A DNA stretch of 64,000 bases. Origin: Marsupella aquatica (Eukaryota > Marchantiophyta). This document shows, one piece after another, positions 33,691 through 45,059 of the stretch. A program made the translations under genes and the position numbers. The notes under the pieces were generated by a model. It had not been told where the DNA came from, ran no database searches, and saw nothing but the letters and a program-made list of their open reading frames with translations. Position 1 is the first letter of the stretch; the number at the start of each line of letters is the position of its first letter. The stretch spans positions 7,440,001 through 7,504,000 of the forward strand of contig OZ316893.1 in assembly GCA_973895155.1 (NCBI GenBank). Reading direction: 5' to 3'.

Positions 33691-34915
33691 TCCACTGCAG
33701 ATCGTGTAGTCGTCCGGTCGTGCCAAATGTGATCCGCACCGTTTAGATTCGTCCTTAATATTAGGGCGTCTCAACCCTGCGCGTTCTAGGACTCCTTCCG
33801 GTCACCCGGATGTCTCTAATCGCCGCCCGATATTGAACACCGGTACCCAAAATCGGGTCCCAAAAAACTGGGGGTCTGAACTTTACCTCGCACCTCAAAG
33901 GAGTCCCGGCACGGGTTAGACCTGGGTTTTTCCAAAGAAAAATTGTAATAAAAAAAACCCGGGAAAAACTTTACGGTCACCAAATCAGTGGGCCGACCAC
34001 CTGATCCGGGCGGCCCGCGACTGTGAAATCCCGGGTGCCATTCGGAATTCCAAATGCTTAAGTTTGAGACGCCCTATTAATGAGGGGCTCGGCCCTTCCC
34101 CATAATGGCCGGGCATAATGGAGTGCCGGCCTACGTGTATCGCCAGCCCACATCCACATAATCATGCTCTACCCTACACCCTATTATGGAAAGTTAGCCC
34201 ATGGTTGAAGGTACTGACGGGTTGAGTACTAGCGTGATATCACTTTCCTTGAATGCAAGTAGAGGTGACAAAAACAAACTATTTTGCAAAAACAAATTCC
34301 TGGCTCTGTTAATCCTTCCCATCTCTGTTTTTGTTTGCACCCTCACTTTAAGGTACGCCATGAGTTAATGTCTACAGTATAGGCTCTAAAAGTAAATTTC
34401 CGTTGCAAATCACTAGTAAGATATTTAGAGTCTTGTCTTGCTCCTTAATAATGGAGAATTTGAGTGACAGTATCTTGATCCATAATACTTTGTAAACCTG
34501 TCTTACATGTACTGGGTCCAAGTAAATATTGATGTGGTATTTTAGTCTAGAATTTTAGACTACCTCCAAAGGTGGTCCAAACATATCCAAAATTTGCACT
34601 ACAAAGAAAGAGACAATATACACCAGAAGGTGTTTGAGACGCCATATTTATAACACCACTAATCCTGATGTTATGGGACGTGTTCCTTAGGAATAAAGTA
34701 AATTAGCAACTGACTGGCAGCATTTTTTATGACAAGTAAGGGGACATGTAGAGGCCTGTTGTTGGGACATATTCCTGTAGTTTTGTTGAGACATTATTGC
34801 ATCTTTGGGAGCAGTGGTGTAGGGACATATTTGCCATGGTCCTTCTAGACGTTGCATCTATGGGAGAGATGTTGTAGGGACATATTCATCAGCCTATTCA
34901 TTAAAAGTGTATTAT
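33691..34915. other. Spacer
   Basis: No gene recognised. The GC-rich part (33,700-34,150) looks like decayed repeat DNA. The rest is AT-rich and precedes the subterminal repeat cluster. Confidence 0.3.
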
Positions 34916-34919
34916 TATT

Positions 34920-35232
34920 TGATTTATGTACATTTGGGCAATGAAAAATGTACTTTTGGGCTTGGAAAAGTGTACATTTGGGGATAGAAAAGTGTACAAT
35001 TGGCCTAAAGAGTGTACATTTGGGCAATGAAAAGTGTATATTTGAACATCAAGATAGGTATATTTGGCTTTAAAAGTGTACATTTGAGTACATTTGGCCT
35101 AGAAAGTGTACATTTGAGTGAAAGAAACATACATTTGGCTTTAAAAGTGTACATTTGAGTATATTTGGTCTAGAAAGTGTAGCTTTGAGTGCAACAAAGT
35201 GTACATTTGGCCTAAAAAGTGTATATTTTCCT
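34920..35232. repeat. Cluster of about 21-bp GTGTACATTTGG repeats (transposon subterminal region, copy 1)
   Basis: A dozen or more degenerate units of the form AAAGTGTACATTTGGGC or AAAGTGTACATTTGGCCTA follow each other at roughly 20-25-bp spacing. The same motif recurs at 43960-44115 and once at 47222. In both large clusters it sits past the 3' end of a minus-strand DUF7869-type transposase copy. It is therefore probably the subterminal repeat of that transposon family. Confidence 0.75.
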
Positions 35233-35786
35233 ACCAACTCTTATTATAATTATTTAAAAGAAAGGAATGAATAGAAAAATATTTTTAATTATGCAAAAAA
35301 AGCAAACATTCATATTCATAACGATCAAAAGTTTAGAAAATGAGGAGATAGTATAACTAACACTCAATGGCATGGTCTCACATTAAAACTATTAGAATAG
35401 TAAATAATTAGTACGGAAGTTACTATGTTTGAATGAGTGTCGACTATTTACATAAAAACTAGGTAAGTAACTATCTATTTAATTATTATAGCTTCGCAAG
35501 TAACAACTAAGTCCACTTGTCCATCCTTTGGAGATAACTTTGGACAGCTTGTAGAACATTTCGAGGAATCTTCAAACCTCTGCCCGCCATGCTTTCTTCT
35601 TTCATGCAAGATTTTAAACCATACATTGCAGAATTTGCATACTGCCAATGTTGAGCGTTCTCACCAAGGATCTCGTTCCCATGTCTTAGTGGACATGAAG
35701 TAGTTTAGATATTGTGCACTCTCAGTCACATCAAGTTTAGAGTGTTGAGGCCTCCACCATTCGACTAGAAACATTGGAGCATATTG
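35233..35786. other. AT-rich transposon 3' flank
   Basis: Non-coding, AT-rich sequence between the repeat cluster and the transposase remnant. From 35,500 it has decayed similarity in layout to 44,720-45,050 of the second copy, for example a GAACATTTCGAGGAATCTTC-type segment versus its counterpart. Confidence 0.35.
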
Positions 35787-37090
35787 TTAAGGCAGAGGAG
35801 GGTTTGTTGGAGATGTAGTTGGGACTTCATGCTTAGGGTCCACCGAACCCAAAGCTCTCACCAACCAGAAATGACCTCCACCATTTTTATTCTTCCAGTC
35901 ATCCTCGGGTCGAAGAAATACAAAGTTCCCTTCACGAATATCCTGTAGGGGAATCCACCGTCCTTGTTCTCTCTCAGCTCGAGATCCAACAAATGGTGCT
36001 GCTTGATCTTCCATCTCTTCCAAGGCCTCATTTTGAAGAGCCGTCATCTCTACATTCTCCTCATCTTCACTTGGAGGACCACTTTGTTCCGGTTGGTTGA
36101 CCTTGTAACCAGTGCCGTGGTTAGTCTTAGGCCAAAATCCGTTTTTCAAGGGAAATTGAGTACTTCCTCCCCTTCTAGTGCGAGCCCATTTGTCAACAAC
36201 TCCACAATTCTCTCCCAATATTTCACAATCTGAGGAAATCTTTCCTTATATGCTATAGATGTCTCATTGATAGTGCAACTCCTTCTCAAAAAATCAAGGT
36301 ACTTGTTAAGAAATGGGATAATCTCTTCAGATTTGTTGTGTATCTCTCCAATGGATTTAGCTAAGGGCTCTCCACTAGGTAAAAGAAGAGAACTTGTTGT
36401 CAGATCTGTTGCCCAAATGCACCTTCCTCCAACTGGAGCCCAAGCTTGCTTTACATGGGACTTATACTGAAATATTGGTACATTATCTCTCATAGAGAAA
36501 AGAAATGATATGGGTTTGAGTGACCTTGAATATCTTTAACTTTGAAAGTTTGAAGATATTCTTTGTAAGATGCAACTTCTTGTATCAATCTGGAAACTGG
36601 ATGAATGCTCTCACATTCCCAAACCTCTGCCATAGAGCAAGGAGAGTTGCAACTTCCTTGTGCTGAACTTGATATGATACCTTCGAAAAGAGTGCATCAA
36701 TATCTTCGTGTGTATGACCAACCATTAGAAAAGACATTTGAACAGTTTCAAATACTCCTCTACTCACAAGTTCACTACAAAATGCCATGACAGCCTGGTT
36801 TTTGTTATCCTTTGCTGAGTTATCCATTTGCAGTGTTAGGTGCCTTGGCAAGGCCTTGAAAGATGGACTGCCTTGTTCCCCATGCATGTCTCCTCCTTGA
36901 TCCTCACCATGTTGGGTGGAGACCGTCTCCGTCTGACTCTCGGCTGCATCTTCAGAACCAATATACCTATTCATTGGAATACTCTTTGGTTCCAAATATC
37001 CCTTAAGAAATGCATCAAAGTCAAGAAGGGCTTGAAAGAAAGGTATGTGTATGAGGTTCCAAATAAAGGCCATAACACAGTGACGGACCA
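35787..37090 (-). pseudogene. DUF7869-type transposase remnant, copy 1
   Basis: A 5'-truncated copy of the protein at 45060-47110. Similarity begins near 37,090 (FFQALLDFDAFLKGYLEPK) and includes HLTLQMDNSAKDNKNQ, FETVQMSFLMVGHTHEDIDA and the C-terminal WPKTNHGTGYKVN and WIPLQDIREGNFVFLRPEDD. The frame is broken at least twice: near 36,620 (after EVATLLAL) and near 36,150 (between GEEVLNF and the FWPKTNH segment). It preserves the C-terminal tail that is interrupted in copy 2. The conserved D in QMDN and E/D in HTHEDID fit an RNase-H-like (DDE/D) nuclease core, as expected of a transposase. Confidence 0.75.
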
Positions 37091-37399
37091 AACGGGAAGT
37101 GTGACCACCCAACGAGAAGTGTGTTTTGGATTTTTTTGAAAACGGTAAAAAATCTCATAAATTTATCTAAAAAACATGAATTCTAGTAAGAATCCGAAAT
37201 TGGATCCAACATCGGATTCAAACTCGAGATACTTTCTAACCAAAACTGGCAAATCTCTATAATTTATAACTTCCTAACACTTCATCTCTAAAATGAGGGA
37301 AAACTCTGAAACGCCTAAAACAATGATTTCCAAGTCCTCTCTCCGAAAGCTCAATCAAGGCGTCTCAAAACACACCAAAAACAAAAAACGTCGATCGTC

Positions 37400-38470
37400 A
37401 ATCCAGTAGTGCAAAACAAAATGGGATACCGCGTATCCCACTTTGCATTCATTCAAAGAAAACCAATTGAAAACATCCTAAGTCAACTGTTTGGTGGACA
37501 CATTTACCAAAAAGGGTAAACCGGGTTTGAATATTTACTAAGCGTAAAATCACCTACCACGAAACATTTCCTCCAAACCATGGTTGATCCTCACAGTCAG
37601 TTAAGTTAACCCAAGTGTATTTTGGGGTCGGAACGCAATTTCAAAGTTAGATCCAAGTATCCAATATAGTATTTAACCTCCAAATACTCGATCGCCGCGC
37701 CACGCGCCTGGAAATTCAGGTTTGAATACCAATAAGGATCCACATATCCCATTTTTTTGAACAAGTCCAAAAATAACCCTCTCAAAACCAAGGATGAATA
37801 CCAAATAGGATCCCATTTGGTATTCGCCTGCCAAAATTTGCCCTTGCCGCACCTTGCACCTTGATATTGAGGTTTGAATACCAACACGGATCCACGGATC
37901 CCATTTGGTATTCACCCGCCAAAATTTGCCCTTGCCACACCTCGCACCTCAATATTAAGGTTTGAATACTGACACGGATCCATACCGACACAGATCCATG
38001 AGTCCCATTTGTCGATTCAACTCCAAAACAATTTTGGATTTTCCTTGCTCAACACAACCCCAATCACATCCATTTTTTACTCTTTCAAAATATGTAGGAC
38101 CAATCAACAGACCTACCTAAAAATGGAGGCAAATACCAAGTGGGTTTGTGGATCCCACCTCAGATTCAAAGTCCAGGATTGGCCCTCGGTCACAAGTCAC
38201 TCATCCATTTTCACATTTGAATACCAAATTGGATCTCATCTGGTCTTTGTTAAATTCTTATCACTCTTTGTAAAGTTCTTGATTTGTAAAATAATATGTT
38301 CTTATACCAAATGGGATAAAACAACATGTTCTTATACCAAATGTGTGATCCATGGATCCCACTTGGTATTCATACAAGGTTTTATGACTTTTTACTTTCT
38401 AGATTTGTGAAATAACATGTTTGAATACTACATGGGATACTTGGTATCCCACTTGGTATTCCTCTTGAAG
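37400..38470. repeat. Palindrome-rich array 1 (GGGATAC...GTATCCC type)
   Basis: Diverged units contain short palindromes: GGGATACCGCGTATCCC near 37421; GAATACCAAAT and ATTTGGTATTC arms around 37795-37825; GGGATACTTGGTATCCC near 38434. An 88-bp tandem period is visible where CCAAAATTTGCCCTTGCC occurs at 37831 and 37919. The same palindromes make up the array at 42987-43815, on the other side of the gag-like element. Confidence 0.7.
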
Positions 38471-39156
38471 TTTTGATCATTTGTGATCTTTTTAGAAATG
38501 CAATCTGATTTTTTTGCGAGATTTTGCCTGATCTCAGATTTTTTCTTTTTCTATTTTTGTAGCGCCGAGTAAAGCGGCTGAAGAGTCTCAAGCTCTTCTT
38601 TCTAACGGTATCAATTATAAAGAATTTGGATAAATACCGATAAAGATATGGCTTCCAAAGCATGATAGGGTACAAACTTAAGTTTTTGTAATTTTGTAAT
38701 TTCACCCCACAACTTAATCTGATCATATCTTAGTCAATCTTTCATCGTTTTCATATCAATTCTTGTCACAACTAGTGATGAAGATGTTAAGTATGAATGT
38801 GACGCCGCCAGTACGGCGAGTAATGAGTAATTCGATCTAAACCGTGCCTAGCACGCGCGTTAGGAGCATCTTAGGTCGCTATGATTAGCATAACGACAGT
38901 ATTTTAGGTAGCCATTATGAGTAGGAAATCATTAGTCAATAAGGGGAATTCATGTTCGGGCTGGCGGCGCGTCGCCATTTGCAAGCCCGGGTTACAAGCG
39001 TGGAGGGGCCCCTCCCTCGGGTCTGTATAACGAACTTCGGGAGGCGTCCACTGACACGCGGTGACTCAGACCGGCGGAGTGGCCGGTACACTACAAGCGT
39101 GAACGGTTCAGCCTATAGGCAACGAGGAGATGTCGAGGATCGGCAAGCCCTCAAGG

Positions 39157-39165
39157 TATAAAAAG
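39157..39165 (+). promoter_or_regulatory. TATA box of the gag-like element copy 1
   Basis: TATAAAAAG in a GC-richer context, about 180 bp before a small plus-strand frame (39334-39582) and 550 bp before the gag-like frame. It is a plausible core promoter. No copy of this sequence was found at the right end, so direct long terminal repeats are not shown. Confidence 0.45.
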
Positions 39166-39333
39166 GGAGCCGACCCTTTGGAGTGCACCAGTCCATCAGT
39201 CCACACGTCAGCTTCGACCCCAGCTCTCTCGTTCGCTCTAAGTCGCCACTACTATCTCCTCTGAATGTCGCACACGATCCTCTCCAGTTCGGCCATTCGA
39301 TTCTGGACGTAGTTCCTATCTACCTGAAGGCAC

Positions 39334-39582
39334 TTGGCCGACTCATTGAAACACGCCAACCCGCGCCGATACGAAATCGAACGCAAGTACGAGAGAGCCA
39401 TCCGCCTAGCAGGACGACACCACTACATCCTTAACTTTGACTACCCGTCTCAGAGCGAGCTTTACCGACCAGCGATATCTGGGTACTTCTTCAACGGAGA
39501 CAAATATATCGGTTTCTGGGAAGCATTGCTTTGGCTTCCGGACGAGGTCTTCAATATCCCGGGTATGATCGACTTGCAATGA
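39334..39582 (+). CDS. Small upstream frame of the gag-like element, copy 1
   Basis: An ATG at 39334 opens 82 codons rich in aromatic residues (for example FFNGDKYIGFWEALLWLPDE), with no recognised family. Its position immediately before the gag-like frame matches the 181-codon frame at 48019-48564 in copy 2, so both copies show a two-frame layout. The proteins themselves are not obviously similar. A good AG acceptor at 39609 opens the frame leading into the next gene, so the two may be spliced together. Confidence 0.4.
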   Translation: MADSLKHANPRRYEIERKYERAIRLAGRHHYILNFDYPSQSELYRPAISGYFFNGDKYIGFWEALLWLPDEVFNIPGMIDLQ

Positions 39583-39705
39583 CATCACTTTGACCACATC
39601 CCTGCTTAGGTTCGGGCTATCATCAACAGCGAGTCCAACACTACCCGTTTGACAAGGTCGTCCGCACTTGCTTTAGAGAACTTCTACCAGCACCTGCAGA
39701 GCTTC

Positions 39706-41975
39706 ATGGGAACTAGACCCGCAAACACCGGCGCCAGCCCAGTGGACCCCATACCCATACCCGTACCAACGCAGACTCAGGCTCAGGCTCAGCTTCAGGC
39801 TCAGCTTCAGTCTCAGTCTCAGCCTCAGCCTAGCCAACCCCCACCGCCGATCGCCCCGCCAGCAGTACAAGTACGCTCCGTCATCAACGCTGTGGACCTT
39901 AGCGACGACGACGAGGCTATCCCACCCTTGCTCAGGCGGCCCAGAGGAGCAAACACTCAGGGGGCCGACACTACATCGTCCCCTCCCCATGCTCGGACCC
40001 AAGGAGCGGCTCCAGCAGACAACACGGTGACTGTGGCCGCCCCGGGACCAATACTAACGGCGGTAGCACTACCTATGCCCGATCGAGAGGATGGGGAGGT
40101 GTCACCTTCCCCGAGCCAGTCACGGGGGAAGAAGAGGAAGGAACCCGCCACTCCATCCGGGTTACCATTGGCCACGGTAGCTGTGGCCAAGGTGACAATG
40201 CACCGCATGGGGGAAAATGTGCATAAGAACATCCTCCATCCCAAGCATGCGGTGTACCTGAAGACTCAGGGATTCGAGCACCTCGCCGCTCTGCCCTGGA
40301 ACACTGGCAGGTACTACGGGGAGGACATGACAGAATTCATCAAGAATTATGATGATGCACGTCAGCATACTCGGCTGCGGGGAAGGAATATGTCCCTCAC
40401 GGAAGAACGGCTCAAGATGATCTTCGGATTACCCGAAGGTGACCATCGAGTCGAATCATGGGCTCCCGGGGGCAAGGGAGCCAAGTACCAATCCTCGAGT
40501 TTTCCCTCAGAAGGAGCAGTGGACAACGGGCTCGTGATGAGGACCTGCCTCATCCCCGAGGTAGCTGAGCGACTGGAGTTCCAAAGGTACGCGCTCCACA
40601 TGATGGAACCCCGGGGGGAGATCTCCGCCGCCCAGGTTATCCAGGTCGAGAACTATCGACCTAGGAAGTGGGCGTCGTACTTCGCTAAGAAATTCCATGA
40701 AGAGATGGAGCGTCGAAGGAAGACGTTGTACATTGGCGGGAAGGCGTATTTTGCCAGCCACATCGAGATCATTCTTGAGTGGTACGCTCGGTTTGATCGA
40801 CGAACCCTTCCCCGTGTTAACGTTACAAAGCTGGTCCCAGCTAGGTGGGTTTTTCCGGCCTTGGAGAGATGGCCCCAACCCGAGGCCCGAAGTCCAGCGG
40901 ACACGCAAGCTTCACCCACCCCACCTCCACAAGTAGCTGTAGTCGTAACCGAGGAGGTACCGGATGGGTCAGTTATCGCAACCGTTGATGCGATCCAACA
41001 GGCCGGGCTAAGTACAGAAGTCGGTACAGCGGAGGTCTTACTCAAGCCCGGGTCTCCCAAAGACCCACCGGTGGCTATTCCGGAGAACCGGACATTACTG
41101 CAGGAGGACACTCCAGCCCCTTCCAACATTACGTCCCCAGGGCTGGATGTCACTGCCCCGGCCCCCGCGCGTGTTGACGTCTGCCCGTGCCCAACTCCGG
41201 ACAGGCACAACCTGGACCACCCGGAACTCTTTGTACCGGGTACATTTCTGAACGGGCTTCTGGGAGATTTCTCTCATCAAATTGCCCGAGATACCGGGGA
41301 GTTCATGGCTCGGAAGGTAGCCTGTTTCTTCAATCAGGAGTTAGTTGCCGCAGTAAAGGAGGTCGGGCCCAGTCAGAGGCCCTTAAGAGGATAGAGCGGT
41401 ACCGGGTGGAGTCCGTATACTTAAAGAACGAAGTTGTGGCTCAAGAGGCTGAGCTTCTGCAACTACGACCCAAAGTTGCAGCCGCCGATGATTTGTTAGC
41501 AAAGGCGCACGCCCTTACCGCCAAGCAGGCCAAAGCTGGGAATGAGGCCGAGATTGCACGACTCTGGAATGAGGCCGAGATTGCACGACTCTGGCAGAAG
41601 GACCTGGAGGAGGCCAAAGAATGGGCCTAGCGGGACACTGCGGAGATAGCCACGCTATAGGCCGAAGTGGCACGGCTCCAAACCGAAGCCGAGAAGCAGG
41701 ACCAGCTGGCGGGCAAGCTGACGAGCGACGCCCAGCAGCTGGAGGAGGCATGCCAGGAGGCAGCAGAGGAGACAGACGCGGCAAAGCAAGAGAACGAATC
41801 TTTGCTGGACCAGGTCCAGCTCCTCAAGGCAGACAACGATAGACTTCGTAAGCAGTGGGATGGCTGCTCCCACTCGGGCGGCTCTGGCAAGCGTACCAGG
41901 CATAAGCGGCGGAGTAGGAATAGAATAGGGTTAGGAGTAGCTAAGTCAGGCTATTGGGACAGGCACCTGCCTTAG
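39706..41975 (+). pseudogene. Gag-like/coiled-coil element protein, copy 1 (frameshift and two TAG stops)
   Basis: The ATG at 39706 (the frame is open further upstream) begins a Gln/Pro-rich region encoded by CAGGCT/CAGTCT hexamers (39770-39830). An acidic stretch is followed by a domain of about 190 residues (LKTQGFEHLAALPWNTGRYY, LTEERLKMIFGLPEGDHR, RPRKWASYFAKKFHEEMERR). This layout resembles the putative plant gypsy-type transposon/gag-like domains. A one-base shift near 41,360 leads into a C-terminal coiled coil. Within it, TAG codons at 41628 and 41658 sit where Gln is expected (LQAEVARLQTEAE pattern). A basic tail ends at 41975. A 27-bp in-frame duplication (41541-41594) doubles the nonapeptide NEAEIARLW. 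No reverse transcriptase or integrase is present, so the element is non-autonomous or truncated. Confidence 0.6.
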
Positions 41976-42960
41976 TTACAGCAGCACTGCCATGCTGTCC
42001 AGCCTGCGTAGATTAGGATCTTCTAATAAGATACAACCGTTTTTCGGCCTGACAGTCAGATTAGTTAGGACCTAAGTCAGCGAATCTTTGGTCAGGAGGA
42101 CACTTCGTTCCCCGGCCCTTAGTATTTAGTGCACCCCTCGGTAGAGGCAAGGGGGGGTTTTTAGTCTCAGAGTTGGACATCCATGGTATGCGCGGGGAGT
42201 CCCAACCTCTGGGAGTGAAAGAGTACCAAGGGGAGGGGGTAGGACTAAGCTCGTCGGGCGAGTGCGGAGCCAGGCTCCGTTGTAGTATACTGTCTCGGCC
42301 TTGAATCTGTTCATTCCGGAGCTGTCAGGTCAACCAAGTGTACGCACATGTCCCCTATGTAGTAAAATCCTTTCCCATTATTTCCTTCGTGTAAATCGAG
42401 ATTGTATGCTTGTACGCGCGTATGTGTGTGTGAATCTTGTGTATAGGTGGCAACGCCGGGCCGAATGCACTACCCGAGTCGTGCACGGGGTGCAGCGTGC
42501 GGATATGTGGTTGCAAGCACGGGTTGAGGACCTGTATCATTGAATCCGGATCAAAGGCGGACAACATGAAGGCTTAGAAGTCCTTAAGCCGGGGTCGATC
42601 CTGTCTAAGGTACGTTCCGGCGGTGGAACATAAACCATACCTAGGAGATGTCCGTATCTAACAGTAGGCGCACTTAGCGCTAGTTTATGTGAATTAGGTG
42701 CATTACGCGCTTCCCTCCCTGCCCGAACCCTCATATTTACGAAGGAGGTGCCCGTTTAAAGCTGAAGCCCGAGTTAAGGCCAAGGCTGATGACGTGACAA
42801 TGAATTTGGATCATTTCAAGATTCTCAAGCAGCTAGATAGGGTCTTTGGATTTGTCTTTGAAAAAACAATTGAAAGCTTAGGGGCTCAAAGTTAAAAATG
42901 ACTCGGTATTCACTAGTTTTGAATTGAATTTCTTAATTTATGGCTTGTGCATTTCAAAAG
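41976..42960. other. 3' region of gag-like element copy 1
   Basis: Non-coding. At 42615-42650 it carries TTCCGGCGGTGGAACATAAA followed by CCATACCTA. The same block (TTCCGGCGGCGGAATCCAAA, then CATACCTA) appears at 52311-52345 behind copy 2. This supports a shared 3' end of the element family. The TTCCG...CGGAA part is a short inverted repeat in copy 2. Confidence 0.5.
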
Positions 42961-42986
42961 CCTCATATCCTTGGATTGAATCCAAA

Positions 42987-43815
42987 GTAGGATACGTGGT
43001 ATCCCATTTCGTATTCAACTCCTGAACTTACGGCTTGTGCATTCCCACTCCTCATTTGGTTCATCATTGTGTTTATTGTGAGATACCCAATGGGATACCC
43101 AGTCTTCACATTCAACCTCTGTCTTTCAGACCTAAGGTGAGAGATATTTAGAGGTTGAATACCAAATGGGATACTTGGTATCCCACTTTGCATTCAACAT
43201 TGAATTTTTCTATCTTTTGATTCTAAAATGCGTGTGATTCACCGGTTGAATCCGAAATGGGATACGCGGTATCCCATTTTGCATTCAACCTTGAATTTCT
43301 TGCATTTTGCACCTAAATGCTTCATGTTCAGAGGTTGAATGCAAAGTGGGATACCCCGTATCCCACTTTGCATCCAACCTCATTTTTTCACGTTTATGAT
43401 ACCCAAAGTGGAATTTTGAAGATTGAATCCCAAATGGGATACGCCGTATCCCATTTGGGATTCATCCTCATCATTTCCAAAAAGATATATCATTCTCACT
43501 TGTTCATATTCTAGTTTGATTCGGGGGGATACAAATTTGCATAGAGAGTGTGGAGTCTCGGGGGAGCAAGAGGATGCGGGAGCAAGAAGAAATGAGCGGA
43601 ACGATTTGATCATGGCTCTCCTATTTCTAGTTTGCCCCCGACCGTGGTCAATTTCTAATTGCAGTTTCATCGCAGTCAGTTAAAAGTTACCATTAAAAAG
43701 AATTTTCTAGGAATATTCTTGATGGGTAAAATGACCTTGCCCCTTTTACTGCGTTTGTTGTTTTTTTCTTTTTGGAAAACTGCGGTGGGATCCGAAATGG
43801 GATACGCCGTATCCC
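42987..43815. repeat. Palindrome-rich array 2, about 89-bp period
   Basis: GATAC-N3-GTATC cores start at 42991, 43170, 43261, 43350, 43438 and 43801, with a half-site at 43094. Successive spacings of 91, 89 and 88 bp show a tandem unit of about 89 bp. Each core is flanked by AAATGG / CCATTT or AAAGTGG / CCACTTT, making 25-bp palindromes, and by GAGGTTGAAT or CATTCAACC. A segment of about 350 bp (43,460-43,790) without the motif separates the last unit. Confidence 0.85.
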
Positions 43816-43959
43816 AGCTTCGAATTCAAGTCATTTTTTTTCGTTTTTAAAATCTAAAATCTGGGTTTTTAGAGGGAATACCAATTCCATATCTAGTATG
43901 TTTTTGCCTTAATCAGTCTATTCATTAAAACTGGAAAATTCTTTGATATTTGGACATTT

Positions 43960-44115
43960 AGGCACCAAAAAATATATATTTGGGCACAAGAATTGTACAT
44001 TTGGGCAGTGGGAGTTATACATTTGGGCACCAGAAGTTGTACATTTGGGGGATCAAGATTGTACATAGGAGAAAATGAAATATTAATTTGGATTCTAAAG
44101 AAAAACATTTGGGTG
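43960..44115. repeat. Cluster of GTACATTTGGGC repeats (transposon subterminal region, copy 2)
   Basis: Several units such as TTGTACATTTGGGCA at 20-25-bp spacing, the same motif as at 34920-35232. It lies beyond the 3' end of transposase copy 2. A single similar unit (AAGTGTACTTTTTGGCTAA) at 47221 marks the opposite side. Confidence 0.7.
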
Positions 44116-44192
44116 ATAATAATGTAAAATATGTTGGATAAGAAGTAGAACTTACTTACATTGATTCAATCTAACTAATAGAATATAACTAT

Positions 44193-44256
44193 CTAGTAAA
44201 GCTTCAATATGATCTCTACCCATATAACTAGTAAAGCTTCAATATGATCTCTACCC
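44193..44256. repeat. Direct duplication, 29-bp unit
   Basis: CTAGTAAAGCTTCAATATGA plus TCTCTACCC occurs at 44193-44221 and 44228-44256, inside the AT-rich 3' region of transposon copy 2. Confidence 0.85.
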
Positions 44257-44604
44257 TCTAGCTAAATTAACCTTCTACTTAGTTACTAATTGAATTAAAG
44301 CATTTAATATATTAAATTTGAATGATACCTGGCTTACTATCCATTCAGACAAGTAATTTTGTTACATTCTAAGCAACTCGAGTTGAAACTAAGGTTTACT
44401 AGTAAGAGGCAGTCACATCCTATCATGGATATTAAGACTTCATGTAATATATAGTCTGTATTGATGTAATAATTAATTAAAGCAATTATAAAGGTATCCA
44501 AGTCCAATTACCTCCACCTATTCAAACTAGTATCCCAAATTATTATAATAATTAGTTACTTAAATAGATATACTACTTAGTACTAACCAACAGTAAGTAC
44601 TAAA

Positions 44605-44702
44605 GACATGTCTGATTCCAAACTAATTGACATAGACTCCCTCACTCCCGCCCTCACTCTGACATGTCTAATTCCAAACTAATTGACATAGACTCCCTCA
44701 CT
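44605..44702. repeat. Direct duplication, 56-bp period
   Basis: GACATGTCTGATTCCAAACT (and its continuation through GACATAGACTCCCTCACT) begins at 44605 and again at 44661 with one substitution. Confidence 0.85.
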
Positions 44703-45059
44703 GTGATAGAGTGACTACTAAAAACCATTTGACTTAGTTACTCAACAATCCCTTCCATGTAGGTTTTGAGTGTTTTCAAAACATTCTTGGGAATGGTCAA
44801 ACCTCTATCAATTATATTTTCTTCTCTAGAGCGTGACTTGAATCCATACTTAGCAGAATTAGCAAATTGCCAACGTTCAGTGGCACTATCAAACCCAGGA
44901 TCCACCTCCCATTCAAGTCTTAGTGGTCTGAAAGCAACGTGAATATCGCACATGATCTGGTGCATCATGTTTACCATGTTTAGGCCTCCACCATTGCACT
45001 TGGAACATAGGAGCATACCGTGTACTAGTAGGAGAATTCTCATTGCATTGCAAGTCTCC

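Noticed and set aside
34920-35232. CRISPR-like array
   Set aside because: Units are degenerate, about 21 bp apart with no unique spacers, and the window is eukaryotic; they fit transposon subterminal repeats.
38900-42900. LTR retrotransposon with direct terminal repeats
   Set aside because: A TATA-like promoter is present at the left but I could not find the same sequence at the right end, nor any pol domain; called only gag-like.
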